The notes: a model not told the origin generated them from the sequence alone. DNA of 64,000 nt from Terrimicrobium sacchariphilum (GCF_001613545.1 NZ_BDCO01000002.1:3658001-3722000), one strand, 5' to 3'; shown: positions 16,443-26,089, numbered from the stretch's first letter. Numbers and translations: made by a program.

Positions 16443-17179
16443 GTCAAGACTTCGGGATCGCCGTCGGTTACGAGTACGGTGTGTTCAAAATGGGCAGACG
16501 GACGACCATCCTGGGTCACCACTGTCCACTTGTCGGAGAGGAGTTTAACGCGGGCCGTTCCCATGTTGACCATGGGTTCGATGGCGAGCGTCATGCCAGC
16601 GCGCAGGGTCGGCCCTGTGCCGCGGCGGCCAAAATTTGGGATCTGAGGTTCCTCGTGCAGGCTGCGGCCGACGCCATGGCCGACGAACTCGCGGACCACG
16701 GTGTAGCCGTACTTGGAAACATGTTCCTCCACCGAGGCACACACGTCTCCCAGATGCGTCCCGGCGCGAGCCAGCGAAACCGCGATGTTCAGCGACTGTT
16801 CAGAAACTGTCAAAAGCTGCTCGGCCTCGGGGCTGATGATGCCGACCGGAATGCTGGCTGCCGTGTCGCCGATCCATCCATCCTGCACGACACCGACATC
16901 GAGCTTAACGATATCGCCGTACTGGATCTTGCGGGGACCGCCGATGCCATGCACGACCTCTTCATTGAGGCTGATGCAGACGTAGCCCGGGAATTTCTTG
17001 TACCCGTGAAATGCGCTCTTCACCCCGGCCTCTGCCATGTACTGCGAGGCGGCATGATCGATCTCGCCGGTCGTCACGCCGGGCGCGATGAGGTCTGCAA
17101 GGCGATTGAGGATGTTCGCAGCCGTTTCACCAGCCTTGCGCATCTTCTGGATTTCGGGTCCACGCTTGATAGGAATCAT
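16415..17179 (-). CDS. map: Type I methionine aminopeptidase
   Basis: 254 residues. Removes the initiator Met from nascent proteins. The substrate His H77 (EEVVHGIGG) and the five metal ligands D94, D105, H168, E201 and E232 are all in place, with the motifs [26 protein letters not shown] and LAIEPM. No N-terminal zinc-finger extension. Its start overlaps the adk stop (ATGA) and its end overlaps infA. Confidence 0.98.
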   Translation of the reverse strand: MIPIKRGPEIQKMRKAGETAANILNRLADLIAPGVTTGEIDHAASQYMAEAGVKSAFHGYKKFPGYVCISLNEEVVHGIGGPRKIQYGDIVKLDVGVVQDGWIGDTAASIPVGIISPEAEQLLTVSEQSLNIAVSLARAGTHLGDVCASVEEHVSKYGYTVVREFVGHGVGRSLHEEPQIPNFGRRGTGPTLRAGMTLAIEPMVNMGTARVKLLSDKWTVVTQDGRPSAHFEHTVLVTDGDPEVLTWPRKTLLK

Positions 17180-17871
17180 GCGAGTGCCTCCAGGGCTGCG
17201 CGCACCTCTTGCGAGTTGGCGGGGAGTTCGGTGCCGGAAATGTCCCGGTAGAGAGTCTGGAAAATCGCGTCGCGACCCGGGCGGGCGTCGATCGTCTTGA
17301 GCAAGCCCGTTGCACGGTAATGCTCAACCACGGGCAGGGTATGCTCGCGGTACTGAGCCATTCGGCTATCGAGCGCCTCGTGAGTATCGTCAGCCCGGCG
17401 AGCCAGCGGCGAACCACAGGCAGGGCAAGGCGTTTCGGCAGTCACCTTGTGAAAGGTCTCGTTGTAGACCGCACTGCACCTGGTGCATGTCAGGCGGCTG
17501 CACATACGCTCACGGATGACCTCTTCAGGGAGATCGAGGAAATACACTACATCGAGATCGAGACCTCGATCCTTAAGGCCCGTGTCAAAAGTTTCCGCCT
17601 GGCCCTTGGTCCGGGGGAATCCGTCGAGGATAAAGCGATTGCGGCCATCGATCCATTGCCACACCACGCGCAGAGCGAGATCATCCGGAAAGAGCATCCC
17701 GCGGTCCGTCCACTTGGCGGCCTCGATGCCTGCGGCGCTGCCACGCGCCTTTTCCTCGCGGAGCATGGCTCCGGTCGAAGCTGCGGGAATTCCAAACGTC
17801 GCCGAGAGGAGTGCAGCTTGCGTGCCCTTGCCTGTAGCAGGCGGGCCGAGGAGTACGATCCGATTTTTCAT
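17176..17871 (-). CDS. adk: Adenylate kinase
   Basis: 231 residues. Interconverts ATP + AMP and 2 ADP. P-loop GPPATGKGT at 9-17, AMP-site motif DGFPRTKGQ at 83-91, and a zinc-binding LID with C129, C132, C149 and C152, as in many Gram-positive and some Gram-negative enzymes. The usual second residue after GPP is Gly; here it is Ala. Follows secY with a 4-base gap. Confidence 0.97.
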   Translation of the reverse strand: MKNRIVLLGPPATGKGTQAALLSATFGIPAASTGAMLREEKARGSAAGIEAAKWTDRGMLFPDDLALRVVWQWIDGRNRFILDGFPRTKGQAETFDTGLKDRGLDLDVVYFLDLPEEVIRERMCSRLTCTRCSAVYNETFHKVTAETPCPACGSPLARRADDTHEALDSRMAQYREHTLPVVEHYRATGLLKTIDARPGRDAIFQTLYRDISGTELPANSQEVRAALEALA

Positions 17872-17875
17872 GGCC

Positions 17876-19381
17876 TTACCGTCGGAAGGCGATGGAAATC
17901 GTAATACCAGCGATAACGAGCACTCCGATAGCAGCGTAGATCAGTACGAGCTTGCTGTCGTCGAGCACCTGGCCCGATCCCATGCGGGGGCGAGAATCGC
18001 GAGCCCCACGGATCTTGCCTTTGCGCAGGAATCCATCGTAATGGCGCTGCAGCAGGTGCGTTTCGATCTGGCGCATCGTATCAAGCACGACGCCAACGAT
18101 AATCAGTACACCTGTGCCGCCGAAGAATTGGGCGGTCATGTACGGCACGCGCAGCCACTGGGACAGGAGCTGCGGCAACACCGCAATGATCGTGAGGAAG
18201 ATGGCTCCGGCAAACGTCAACCGCGACATCGTGAAGTCGAGGAAGTCGGCTGTCGGCTTGCCCGGACGCACGCCCGGGATAAAACCACCATATTTCTTGA
18301 GGTCATCAGCGATCTGGACCGGCTGGAACTGCGTAGCCACCCAGAAATAGCTGAAGAAGAAAATCATCGCTCCGAAGAGCACGTAATGAAGCCATCCCAC
18401 AGCCAGCATGTTGGCGAGCCATTGCGCAGTCGGATTCTGCGGGAACGCCATGTTGATGATGGTCGACGGGAAGAGCAGGATGGCCTGCGCGAAGATGATC
18501 GGCATGACACCCGCGTAGTTGACCTTGAGCGGCATGTACTGCGTCTGGCCGCCGTAGACTTTGCGACCCACTACTCGCTTGGCGTACTGGATGCTGATCT
18601 TTCGCTGGGCTTGCGTCACCGCAATGACCGAGGCGATGACAAAGACGAGGAACAAACACAGGAGCACCAGTACGATTGGGCTCACATTGGCCTGCTGCGC
18701 CGCACCCGAGGGCACGAACGTACGCCAGGCAAACACGAGGCCGGCCGGGAGCTGCGCCAGGATGCCCACCGTGATGATAAGCGAGACGCCATTGCCGATG
18801 CCTCGCTCCGTGATCTGGTCACCCAGCCACATGAGGAACATCGTGCCTGCCGTAAGGGTCAGGATCGTAATGACCTGAAACTGCCAGCCCGGCACTGGAA
18901 CCAGCGCCATACCGAGGCGGTTCATCGTATCGACGATGCCAGGCAGGAAGGGATTGGCCTGGGGATTCTCCAGCGATTTCGCAAGGAGAAAGCCCTGAAA
19001 CACACAGAGCACGATCGTCGCATAACGCGTGTACTGCATGATTTTGCGGCGGCCGCCGTCCTCTCGAGACAACTTGCCGAGCTGCGGGATCACCGCAGTC
19101 AGGAGCTGCAACATGATGGACGCACTGATGTACGGCATCACACCGAGCGAGAAGATGGCGCAATGCGCCAGGGAACCACCGCTGAACAGGTTGAACAATG
19201 CCGCAATGCCGCCCGCGGGATTGGATCCCGCGTGCTCGAACCATTGCCGCAGCACCTCTGCATTCACACCGGGCGTCGTGATGGCGGAACCAGCACGAAT
19301 GATAATGATCATCGCCAGCGTGAAAAGAACACGCTGACGAAGTTCCGGAATCTTAAAGATGTTGGTGAAGGCAGAGATCAT
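17876..19381 (-). CDS. secY: Protein translocase subunit SecY
   Basis: 501 residues with about ten membrane helices; slightly long for SecY. Forms the protein-conducting channel with SecE and SecG. Starts MISAFTNIFKIPELRQRVLF; visible marks are GVMPYISASIMLQLL, RYATIVL, the KIRGARDSRPRMGSG loop near the end and a Lys/Arg-rich cytoplasmic loop with VVGRKVYGGQTQYMPLK. It follows rplO directly, as in most bacteria. Confidence 0.98.
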   Translation of the reverse strand: MISAFTNIFKIPELRQRVLFTLAMIIIIRAGSAITTPGVNAEVLRQWFEHAGSNPAGGIAALFNLFSGGSLAHCAIFSLGVMPYISASIMLQLLTAVIPQLGKLSREDGGRRKIMQYTRYATIVLCVFQGFLLAKSLENPQANPFLPGIVDTMNRLGMALVPVPGWQFQVITILTLTAGTMFLMWLGDQITERGIGNGVSLIITVGILAQLPAGLVFAWRTFVPSGAAQQANVSPIVLVLLCLFLVFVIASVIAVTQAQRKISIQYAKRVVGRKVYGGQTQYMPLKVNYAGVMPIIFAQAILLFPSTIINMAFPQNPTAQWLANMLAVGWLHYVLFGAMIFFFSYFWVATQFQPVQIADDLKKYGGFIPGVRPGKPTADFLDFTMSRLTFAGAIFLTIIAVLPQLLSQWLRVPYMTAQFFGGTGVLIIVGVVLDTMRQIETHLLQRHYDGFLRKGKIRGARDSRPRMGSGQVLDDSKLVLIYAAIGVLVIAGITISIAFRR

Positions 19382-19411
19382 CGGAAGAGAGACAGGTTAG
19401 CGGGAAAAAAA

Positions 19412-19885
19412 CTACTTCCCGCTAGCCGTTTCCGGCTTCCGAGTCAACGTCACCGAGCCGCCTGCCTTCTCAATCTTCTCTTTGGCAGAGGCGCTGATGC
19501 TGTCCACTTCGAGGTGGAATTTTTTCGTGGTCTCGCCACGGCCGAGGACTTTCACGCCGTCGAACGTGCCCTTGATGAGGCCCGAACCGCGGAGAAGCTT
19601 CTCGTTGATGGCGGCGCCGTCTTCAAAGCGCTTCTCGAGGTCGTCGATATTGACGACACCGTAGACCGTCTTGAAAGCGGTGTTGTTAAAGCCACGCTTG
19701 GCGAGCTGACGGTAGAGGGGCATCTGGCCGCCCTCGAAACCGAGGCGGATGCTGCCACCGGAACGGGCCTTCTGACCCTTGTGGCCCTTGCCGGATGTTT
19801 TACCTTTTCCGGAGCTTTCGCCGATACCAAGACGCTTGCGACGGTGCTTGGCACCAGGATTGGGTTTAAGATCGTGCAGTCTCAT
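19412..19885 (-). CDS. rplO: 50S ribosomal protein L15
   Basis: 157 residues. Begins MRLHDLKPNPGAKHRRKRLGIG, with the Gly/Lys-rich GKTSGKGHKGQKARSGG stretch that reaches into the 50S core. It directly follows rpsE with a 3-base gap; rpmD (L30), normally between them, is absent. Confidence 0.98.
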   Translation of the reverse strand: MRLHDLKPNPGAKHRRKRLGIGESSGKGKTSGKGHKGQKARSGGSIRLGFEGGQMPLYRQLAKRGFNNTAFKTVYGVVNIDDLEKRFEDGAAINEKLLRGSGLIKGTFDGVKVLGRGETTKKFHLEVDSISASAKEKIEKAGGSVTLTRKPETASGK

Positions 19886-19888
19886 GGA

Positions 19889-20440
19889 TTAAGCAGCGAC
19901 GGGTTGAGCAGCCTTGGGCTTGATCTCCTTGCCGCGGATTTTGAAGATGGCTTCTTTCGGACGAAGCGCGGTGAGCGCCTCGAGAGTGGCCTTGGAAACG
20001 TTGGACGGGTTGCTGGAGCCGAGGGACTTCGCGAGAACGTCGCGGATGCCTACGGCCTCGATGACCGCACGCACAGCGCCACCGGCGATGATGCCGGTAC
20101 CGGGCGAGGCGGGACGAAGCAGCACTCGACCGCCGCCGAATTCACCGATCACCTCATGCGGGATCGTGTTTTCGTGCACAGCGATGTCGAGCATGTGCTT
20201 CTTGGCCGACTCGGTCGCCTTGCGAATCGCTTCGCTGACCTCATTGGCCTTGCCGAAGCCGATACCCACGCGGCCCTTGTGGTTTCCAGAAACGATGAGC
20301 GCGCTGAAGCTGAAGCGGCGTCCGCCCTTCACGACCTTGGCGCAGCGGTTAATGAAAACCACCTTTTCTGTCGTCTCCTTGGGCTCCTTGTCGACGTTGT
20401 CGTTGGAGCGATGATTGTTGTGTTTTCTTGGAGGAGCCAT
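19889..20440 (-). CDS. rpsE: 30S ribosomal protein S5
   Basis: 183 residues, normal length. Helps decoding accuracy and has a double-stranded RNA-binding fold. [38 protein letters not shown] and [19 protein letters not shown] are typical. The N-terminus is rich in Asn, His and Lys. Six bases after rplR. Confidence 0.98.
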   Translation of the reverse strand: MAPPRKHNNHRSNDNVDKEPKETTEKVVFINRCAKVVKGGRRFSFSALIVSGNHKGRVGIGFGKANEVSEAIRKATESAKKHMLDIAVHENTIPHEVIGEFGGGRVLLRPASPGTGIIAGGAVRAVIEAVGIRDVLAKSLGSSNPSNVSKATLEALTALRPKEAIFKIRGKEIKPKAAQPVAA

Positions 20441-20446
20441 GGTGGT

Positions 20447-20809
20447 TTAGAATTCGAGTCCTGCTTCACGGGCGGCGTCGGCCAGAGCCTTCACCTTGCC
20501 GTGGTATTTGAAACCGCCGCGGTCGAATACGACCTTCTTCACGCTCTTGGAAGAAACGCGCTCGGCGATGAGTTTGCCCACCTTGACGGCGGTTTCCACG
20601 TTCGCACGGGTATTCTTGTCGGAACGAAGCTCGGATTCCGTGGTGTGCACGGAGGCGACCGTCTTGCCGATCGTGTCGTCGATGACCTGGGCGGTGATGT
20701 GACGCTCCGAGAAGTGAACTGCCAGGCGAGGACGCTCGGTGGTTCCAGCGACCTTCTTGCGAAGGCGCACGTGACGGAGTTGACGTTTGTTGGATTGCTT
20801 TGCGGCCAT
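20447..20809 (-). CDS. rplR: 50S ribosomal protein L18
   Basis: 120 residues. Binds 5S rRNA and brings it to the 50S subunit. [21 protein letters not shown] near the N-terminus and [26 protein letters not shown] at the end (split here into motif halves [14 protein letters not shown] and AAREAGLEF) are diagnostic. Three bases after rplF. Confidence 0.98.
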   Translation of the reverse strand: MAAKQSNKRQLRHVRLRKKVAGTTERPRLAVHFSERHITAQVIDDTIGKTVASVHTTESELRSDKNTRANVETAVKVGKLIAERVSSKSVKKVVFDRGGFKYHGKVKALADAAREAGLEF

Positions 20810-20812
20810 GGC

Positions 20813-21352
20813 TTACTGGACGGTTTTGCCTTCCTTGCGGCGGATTTGTTCTCCGGCGAAACGGATGCCCTTGCCCTTGTAAGGCTCAGGCGGGTAGTAC
20901 GCGCGGATGTCGGCAGCGGTCTGCCCGACGAGATGTTTGTCGATGCCTTCGATGGCGATCTTGGTGTTGTCTGCGACCGTGACCTTCACTTCCTTCGGAA
21001 TGCTGAAGAGGATGGGGTGCGACTTGCCGAGGCTCAGGTTGAGCTTGTCACCCTGGACAGCGGCCTTGAAGCCGACGCCCTGGATCTCAAGGTCCTTGCG
21101 GAAGCCCTGCTCGACGCCGACGATCATATTGGCGAGGAGTGCACGGCTCAGGCCGTGGAGAGCTTTCGACTGGCGAGTCTCATCCGCACGGTCCACCGTG
21201 AGGATATTGCCTTCGATGCGGGCGCTGACAGCCTTGGGAAGGGTCCAGGACAGCTTGCCCTTGGGACCTTCCACCGTCACGGCGCCTTCGTTGCCGACCG
21301 CCACTTTGACCTTGGCGGACACTTCAATGGGTTTTTTGCCGATACGTGACAT
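20813..21352 (-). CDS. rplF: 50S ribosomal protein L6
   Basis: 179 residues with two L6 repeats. MSRIGKKPIEV at the start and PEPYKGKGIRFAGEQIRRKEGK at the end (the PEPYKGKGI part is the family signature). Sits near the L7/L12 stalk base and the factor-binding site. Six bases after rpsH. Confidence 0.98.
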   Translation of the reverse strand: MSRIGKKPIEVSAKVKVAVGNEGAVTVEGPKGKLSWTLPKAVSARIEGNILTVDRADETRQSKALHGLSRALLANMIVGVEQGFRKDLEIQGVGFKAAVQGDKLNLSLGKSHPILFSIPKEVKVTVADNTKIAIEGIDKHLVGQTAADIRAYYPPEPYKGKGIRFAGEQIRRKEGKTVQ

Positions 21353-21358
21353 GGCTGA

Positions 21359-21751
21359 TTACCAGATGTAGGCGAGGAGCTCCCCACCGACGTTTTGTTT
21401 GCGAGCTTCCTGACCGGTGAGAATCCCACGCGAGGTCGAAAGGACGGCGATGCCCATACCGCCGAGGACGCGGGGCACTTCCGTGGCTCCGACATAACGG
21501 CGGAGACCCGGCTTGCTGACGCGCTTCAGGCCGGCGATGGCGGCCGTCTTGTTGACAAACTTGTTGCGAATGCGGAGCTGCGGACGGCCCTTCTCCGGGG
21601 TCTCGAGTTCAAAGCCCTCGATATATCCTTCCTTCTGGAGGATACGGGCGATCTCACTCTTGAGCTTGGAGTAAGGAACCAGGAATTCCGACTTGCGGGC
21701 GCTGGAAGCGTTGCGCAAGCGGGTGAGCATATCTGCGATGGGATCGGTCAT
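21359..21751 (-). CDS. rpsH: 30S ribosomal protein S8
   Basis: 130 residues, normal. MTDPIADMLTRLRNA and the C-terminal GGMGIAVLSTSRGILTGQEARKQNVGGELLAYIW pattern (core STSRGILTGQEA) identify it. A 16S central-domain binder and, in E. coli, the spc operon autoregulator. It directly follows rplE: rpsN is missing between them. Confidence 0.98.
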   Translation of the reverse strand: MTDPIADMLTRLRNASSARKSEFLVPYSKLKSEIARILQKEGYIEGFELETPEKGRPQLRIRNKFVNKTAAIAGLKRVSKPGLRRYVGATEVPRVLGGMGIAVLSTSRGILTGQEARKQNVGGELLAYIW

Positions 21752-21767
21752 TTATGTGTAGCAGTAG

Positions 21768-22382
21768 TTAGGCAGCCGTGGCTTCCTCTTGCTGCTCCTC
21801 GGTTTTGCGCACAGGAGCCGGTTTCTTCTTGTCGGAGAAGGGCATGCCCAGCTCCGTCAGAAGCGACTTGGCTTCCTCGTTCGTGCGCGCGGTTGTGACG
21901 ATGGTGATGTCAAAACCGATGTTGCGTTTGATTTTGTCGAGTTCGACTTCAGGGAAAATGGACTGGTCAGCGACGCCGAGCGTGTAGTTGCCATTGCCGT
22001 CGAAGGCTTTGGTCGACACACCACGAAAGTCACGGATGCGCGGGAGCGACATCTTGATGAGACGCTCGAGGAACTCGTACATGGTGCGGCCGCGAAGAGT
22101 CACCTTCGCTCCGATCGCCTGACCCTGGCGCAGCTTGAAGTTCGCAATGCTCTTTTTGGAGAGCGTGGCGACCGGGCGCTGGCCGGTGATGAGGGCGATT
22201 TCGGACTTGGCGATTTCCAGCGCCTCTTTGCTGTCGGCGCCTGCGCCCACGGAACTGTTGACCACCACCTTCTCGATCTTGGGGATCTGGTGAATGTTCT
22301 TGTAACCGTGCTTCTCGCGCAAAGCGGGCACGACGCGCGTCTTGTATTCTGTGTAAAGCTCGGGATCGAGTTGGGTAGCCAT
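21768..22382 (-). CDS. rplE: 50S ribosomal protein L5
   Basis: 204 residues, about 25 more than usual because of a C-terminal Lys/Pro then Gln/Glu-rich tail (KKPAPVRKTEEQQEEATAA). The core has KIEKVVVNSSVGAG, GQRPVATLSKKSIANFKLR and RDFRGVSTKAFDGNGNY. Binds 5S rRNA in the central protuberance. Confidence 0.98.
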   Translation of the reverse strand: MATQLDPELYTEYKTRVVPALREKHGYKNIHQIPKIEKVVVNSSVGAGADSKEALEIAKSEIALITGQRPVATLSKKSIANFKLRQGQAIGAKVTLRGRTMYEFLERLIKMSLPRIRDFRGVSTKAFDGNGNYTLGVADQSIFPEVELDKIKRNIGFDITIVTTARTNEEAKSLLTELGMPFSDKKKPAPVRKTEEQQEEATAA

Positions 22383-22392
22383 GGTGGTTTAT

Positions 22393-22665
22393 TTAGGCGG
22401 CTTTCTTCTTCGCCTTCTTCTCGGTGGTGGCGCGCTCGACGACCTTCACATTCGAGATGTGAATCGGGCCTTCGCGTTCAATGATGGCGCCGTTGGGGTT
22501 GTCCTGGGTCTTGCGCTGATGCTTTTTGATCATGCGCACGCCCTCGATGATGACCTGCGACTTGGTCGGGTTGACCTGGAGAATCTTGCCGGCCGAACCA
22601 CGGTGGTTGCCGGAGATCACCTGGACGGTGTCGCCGCGACGGACATGGGTTTTCACAGTGCTCAT
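22393..22665 (-). CDS. rplX: 50S ribosomal protein L24
   Basis: 90 residues with a KOW motif ([20 protein letters not shown]). Early assembly protein near the exit tunnel. Ends in a Lys/Ala tail (EKKAKKKAA). Its ATG overlaps the rplN stop by 4 bases. Confidence 0.98.
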   Translation of the reverse strand: MSTVKTHVRRGDTVQVISGNHRGSAGKILQVNPTKSQVIIEGVRMIKKHQRKTQDNPNGAIIEREGPIHISNVKVVERATTEKKAKKKAA

Positions 22666-23027
22666 AGGACTTCAGGCGCCAGGGAAATGATCTTCATGAA
22701 GTTCTTCTCGCGGAGCTCGCGGGCCACAGGGCCGAAGATACGAGTGCCGCGGGGGTTCGAGTCCTTGTCGATGATGACAATGGCGTTGTTGTCAAAACGA
22801 AGGTACGAACCGTCTTCGCGCTTAACGGGTTGCTTGGAACGCACGATCACCGCGCGGACCACATCACCCTTTTTCACGGTGCCGCCAGAGGAGGCTTCCT
22901 TCACGTTTGCGGTGATGATGTCACCGACGTGGGCCGTGCGGGTGGGCTTGCCGATCACGCCGATCATCGTGGCCATGCGGGCGCCGGTGTTATCGGCAAC
23001 GTCGAGGCGGGAGCGAATCTGAATCAT
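22662..23027 (-). CDS. rplN: 50S ribosomal protein L14
   Basis: 121 residues. Starts [18 protein letters not shown] and contains [21 protein letters not shown] and [20 protein letters not shown] (family signature region). Forms an intersubunit bridge and is the docking point for RsfS. Fifteen bases after rpsQ. Confidence 0.98.
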   Translation of the reverse strand: MIQIRSRLDVADNTGARMATMIGVIGKPTRTAHVGDIITANVKEASSGGTVKKGDVVRAVIVRSKQPVKREDGSYLRFDNNAIVIIDKDSNPRGTRIFGPVARELREKNFMKIISLAPEVL

Positions 23028-23042
23028 AGCGGAGTCGGAAAG

Positions 23043-23330
23043 TTAGTGTTTAAGGATTTCGACGAGGCGCCAGCGCTTGAGGCGCGAGAGCGGGCGGGTC
23101 TCCGCGATGCTCACGCGATCGCCGACCTTGGCTTCATTCTTTTCGTCGTGGACGTAGAACTTCTTCACCATCTTCGTGATCTTGCCGAACTTTGGGTGCG
23201 GCACCCGGGTGACGGTGCGGACAACGATGGTCTTGTCCATCGCGCTGGAAACGACTTCGCCGACGCGGGTCTTGCGCAGGTTGCGCTCGCGCTCCGGGGC
23301 GGTCGTTGTGTTGGAAACTTCTTCGCTCAT
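23043..23330 (-). CDS. rpsQ: 30S ribosomal protein S17
   Basis: 95 residues with an OB fold: [58 protein letters not shown]. An early 16S binder. A short acidic N-terminal stretch ([13 protein letters not shown]) precedes the core. Two bases after rpmC. Confidence 0.98.
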   Translation of the reverse strand: MSEEVSNTTTAPERERNLRKTRVGEVVSSAMDKTIVVRTVTRVPHPKFGKITKMVKKFYVHDEKNEAKVGDRVSIAETRPLSRLKRWRLVEILKH

Positions 23331-23332
23331 GG

Positions 23333-23542
23333 TTACTTGGCGGATTTGGCCGCGTTGCGCTTCTCGGCTAGCACGGTCTCGATGCGGGCGGCATCGCGAC
23401 GAATGCTACGAAGCAGATGGGGTTTCTCGAGCTGGCCACCCTGCTGCTGGATGCGCAGGTTGAACGCCTCGTGGCGCAGTTCGCTCTTGCGAGCTTCGAG
23501 CTCCTTGATGGTGAGCTCCTTGAAATCAGCGATCTTGCTCAT
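23333..23542 (-). CDS. rpmC: 50S ribosomal protein L29
   Basis: 69 residues, a two-helix protein at the tunnel exit near the SRP and trigger factor sites. [19 protein letters not shown] and [20 protein letters not shown] show the family pattern. Nine bases after rplP. Confidence 0.97.
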   Translation of the reverse strand: MSKIADFKELTIKELEARKSELRHEAFNLRIQQQGGQLEKPHLLRSIRRDAARIETVLAEKRNAAKSAK

Positions 23543-23551
23543 GGCTCAGGA

Positions 23552-23974
23552 TTATTTGACAGCGTGGTGGCGGGCGACGAAGCGCGTACGCACGGGCAGC
23601 TTGTTGGCGGCGAGACGCAGGGACTCGCGGGCGACGGATTCCGGCACGCCGTCAAGTTCAAACAGCACGTTGCCGGGACGGACAACGGCCACCCAGTACT
23701 CGGGCTGGCCCTTACCTTTACCCATTCGGGTTTCCGGCGGGCGGGCGGTGACGGACTTGTCGGGGAAAATACGGATCCAGAGCTTTCCTTTACGCTTCAT
23801 GTTGCGGGTCATGGCAACACGGGCGGCTTCGATCTGGGTGTTCGTGATCCAGGCGCGCTCGAGGGTTTGCAACCCGAATTCGCCGAAGTCGATCTTGAGC
23901 GTGCGTGAGGCGTTCCCCGAGCGGCTTCCGCGCTGGGTTTTGCGATACTTCACGCGTTTGGGCATCAATGGCAT
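23552..23974 (-). CDS. rplP: 50S ribosomal protein L16
   Basis: 140 residues. Contacts the A-site tRNA elbow. [17 protein letters not shown] and [26 protein letters not shown] (core [18 protein letters not shown]) are diagnostic. ATG 23974 has AGGAGG upstream; an ATG three codons later is the only alternative. Confidence 0.98.
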   Translation of the reverse strand: MPLMPKRVKYRKTQRGSRSGNASRTLKIDFGEFGLQTLERAWITNTQIEAARVAMTRNMKRKGKLWIRIFPDKSVTARPPETRMGKGKGQPEYWVAVVRPGNVLFELDGVPESVARESLRLAANKLPVRTRFVARHHAVK

Positions 23975-23994
23975 GGCTCTCTATCCTCCTAAAA

Positions 23995-24759
23995 TTAAGC
24001 GTTGGCGGGTGCGTTCTGAGCAGGAGCCGATGCGGCGGGCGCTGCGTCGGCGTTATTACGACGACCGCGGGGTCCGCGTTCGCGGCGAGGAGCCGGCTGC
24101 TCGGCCTGGCCGTCCTGCTGCTGGTCTTCTGGGCGTTCCTGCTTTTTGCAGACCCAGCACTTGATGCCGATCTTGCCGGCGACGGTGTTGGCTTCCGTGA
24201 AGCCGTAGTCGATCGGCTGGCGCAAGGTATGAAGCGGGATCTTGCCTTCGCGGTACCATTCGGTACGTGCGATTTCCGCACCGCCAAGGCGGCCGGAGCA
24301 GCGAATCTTGATGCCGAGCGCGCCCTGTTCCATGGCGAGCTGCACAGCGCGCTTCATGGCGCGGCGGAAAGAGATACGGCGCTCGAGCTGCGAGGCGACG
24401 TTTTCCGCGACGAGCTGGGCGTCGGTGTCAGGTGTCTTGATCTCAACGATGTCGATCTTCACCTGCTTGCCACCGGCGAGACGGGAAATCTCCTCCGTCA
24501 TCTTCTCAATCTCGGAACCCTTGCGGCCGATGACCACACCCGGGCGAGCCGTGTGGATGGTCACGCGCAGGCTGTTCCAGGCGCGTTCGATGACGATGCG
24601 GGCCACAGCGGCCTGACGGAGCTTCTTCTTAAGAAACTCACGGATCTTGCCGTCCGCAAAGAGGTAGTCGGCGAAATCCTTGCGCGAGGCGTACCAGCGC
24701 GACGACCAGTCGCGGCTGATCGGAAGGCGGAAGCCGATTGGATTGACTTTCTGTCCCAT
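23995..24759 (-). CDS. rpsC: 30S ribosomal protein S3
   Basis: 254 residues. [20 protein letters not shown] at the start, the KH domain with [13 protein letters not shown] (GXXG loop) and [24 protein letters not shown] later. Forms the mRNA entry pore. The last 45 residues or so are a low-complexity tail rich in Gln, Pro, Arg and Ala, longer than in most S3. Two bases after rplV. Confidence 0.98.
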   Translation of the reverse strand: MGQKVNPIGFRLPISRDWSSRWYASRKDFADYLFADGKIREFLKKKLRQAAVARIVIERAWNSLRVTIHTARPGVVIGRKGSEIEKMTEEISRLAGGKQVKIDIVEIKTPDTDAQLVAENVASQLERRISFRRAMKRAVQLAMEQGALGIKIRCSGRLGGAEIARTEWYREGKIPLHTLRQPIDYGFTEANTVAGKIGIKCWVCKKQERPEDQQQDGQAEQPAPRRERGPRGRRNNADAAPAASAPAQNAPANA

Positions 24760-24761
24760 GG

Positions 24762-25247
24762 TTATTCCTTGGTTTCGGTTGCCGTCGTCTCAGGAGCGAC
24801 GGTCTCGGTAGCAGCCGATTTTGCGGCGGCGGTGGTCTTCTTCTTGGCGCCGGCCTTCTTGGCGGCGGGTTTCTTGGATTTTTTCGCGGCCTTGTCCTCG
24901 CGGCGCTTGATCTCCACCTCGTCGGTCAGGACGATGCGGATGTGGCTCGTACGCTTGCGGATCGGGCCTGCGCTGCCGCGGGCCTTCGGCTGGAAACGCT
25001 TGAAGGTCGGTCCTTCGCCCACAACGGCTTCCTGGACGACCAGATTGGCAACATTGAGGTTGTTATTGTTCTCGGCGTTCGCAACCGCGCTCGAGAGCGT
25101 CTTGAAGATAAGCTCAGCGGCCTTCTTGGGCACAAAGCGGAGCAAGTCCAGAGCGTCCGTGGCCGGAAGACCCTGAATTTCCCGCGTGACCTCGCGAGCC
25201 TTGAAGGCCGAGATCCGCGCATTGCGGTAGATCGATTTAACCTGCAT
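24762..25247 (-). CDS. rplV: 50S ribosomal protein L22 with Lys/Ala-rich tail
   Basis: 161 residues against about 110 usual. Core to about residue 118: [59 protein letters not shown] (beta-hairpin that lines the exit tunnel). From about 120 on the protein is Lys/Ala then Thr/Glu-rich. Its start is 30 bases after the inserted exported-protein gene rather than after rpsS. Confidence 0.97.
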   Translation of the reverse strand: MQVKSIYRNARISAFKAREVTREIQGLPATDALDLLRFVPKKAAELIFKTLSSAVANAENNNNLNVANLVVQEAVVGEGPTFKRFQPKARGSAGPIRKRTSHIRIVLTDEVEIKRREDKAAKKSKKPAAKKAGAKKKTTAAAKSAATETVAPETTATETKE

Positions 25248-25277
25248 TGTTGTCTTTGTTATTTGGTTTCTCGCCGT

Positions 25278-26087
25278 CTACTGCCGGGCGTCCACCTTGA
25301 GGCGGTCGCCGGTTTTGATCGGCTCTTTCTCCGATGCGAGACTCTGAATGATGGCTCCACTGATGCGATCGCGTACGTCGATGACGCGCACTTCGCCGAT
25401 TACCTTGTTGTCCCTCCAGATCTGGAAGGGCATTCCGATTTTCACCCCCTGCTTTTCGCCGATGTTGGCGACGACGAGAGAAAGGTCCTCTTTCACATCC
25501 AGGACCATTCCATCATTGAGGGTGGCTTCGACCGCACTGGCTTTTACCGCCGCCGGAGTGCCGAGCACTTCGTTGGTCTTCCGCAATTCGGTTTCAACCG
25601 TCATGCGGATCTGCGGATCGATTTGTTCGGTGCTCTTCAGGAGCACCTGTACGGCTTCGGTCAGTCTTACCAGCTGGTTGACCGCGTTTTCGTTTTGCTG
25701 CTTGAGCAAGCGAAGGTCGCGGACAGCGGAAAGCAGGCGCTGCTCGACTTTGCTTTGATCCTTTTCGGCACCCGGGACACCCAGGGCCTCGAGTTTCATT
25801 GCGAGGTCGGCAGACTGGCGCTTGAACATCTCGGCCTCCGCGTTTGCGATGGCCAGGCTGTCCGTCAGCGATTTGACGCTCGATCGCAGCAGGATCACTT
25901 TCTCCTGCAGGCTTTCGTCGCCACTATCACTGGAGCTGTTCTCTTCGCTCGTGGGCACGGTTATCGTGACCCCCTGCGCGAGGAGAATACCACTATCAGA
26001 GTCTGTCAAAGATCGGCTGCTCTGTGCCTCCAGCCATGCGGCCGGGAGGAGAGCGATAAGTCCCGCCGCTATCGCAGCGAGTCTCAT
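25278..26087 (-). CDS. Exported coiled-coil protein of unknown function inside the S10 operon
   Basis: 269 residues. A clean Sec signal peptide (residues 1-21, ending WLEA before QS) is followed by a Ser/Asp/Glu-rich linker, a long coiled coil (about 60-175) and a C-terminal all-beta looking domain (about 186-266) with NDGMVLDVKEDLSLVV, IGMPFQIWRDNKVIGE and PIKTGDRL. The layout recalls MreC-type or other periplasmic coiled-coil/beta proteins, but I cannot assign a family. It starts two bases after rpsS and precedes rplV by 30 bases, so it must be transcribed with ribosomal genes. Not a ribosomal protein. Confidence 0.82.
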   Translation of the reverse strand: MRLAAIAAGLIALLPAAWLEAQSSRSLTDSDSGILLAQGVTITVPTSEENSSSDSGDESLQEKVILLRSSVKSLTDSLAIANAEAEMFKRQSADLAMKLEALGVPGAEKDQSKVEQRLLSAVRDLRLLKQQNENAVNQLVRLTEAVQVLLKSTEQIDPQIRMTVETELRKTNEVLGTPAAVKASAVEATLNDGMVLDVKEDLSLVVANIGEKQGVKIGMPFQIWRDNKVIGEVRVIDVRDRISGAIIQSLASEKEPIKTGDRLKVDARQ

Positions 26088-26089
26088 TG

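Noticed and set aside
17483-21349. A 3.9-kb + strand open frame opposite secY to rplF
   Set aside because: It runs antisense through several certain ribosomal genes; its composition (very His/Arg/Asp-rich) is that of a shadow of GC-biased codons.
22830-24164. Long + strand open frame opposite rplN to rpsC
   Set aside because: Antisense to six certain ribosomal genes; no family motif and no start with a ribosome site.
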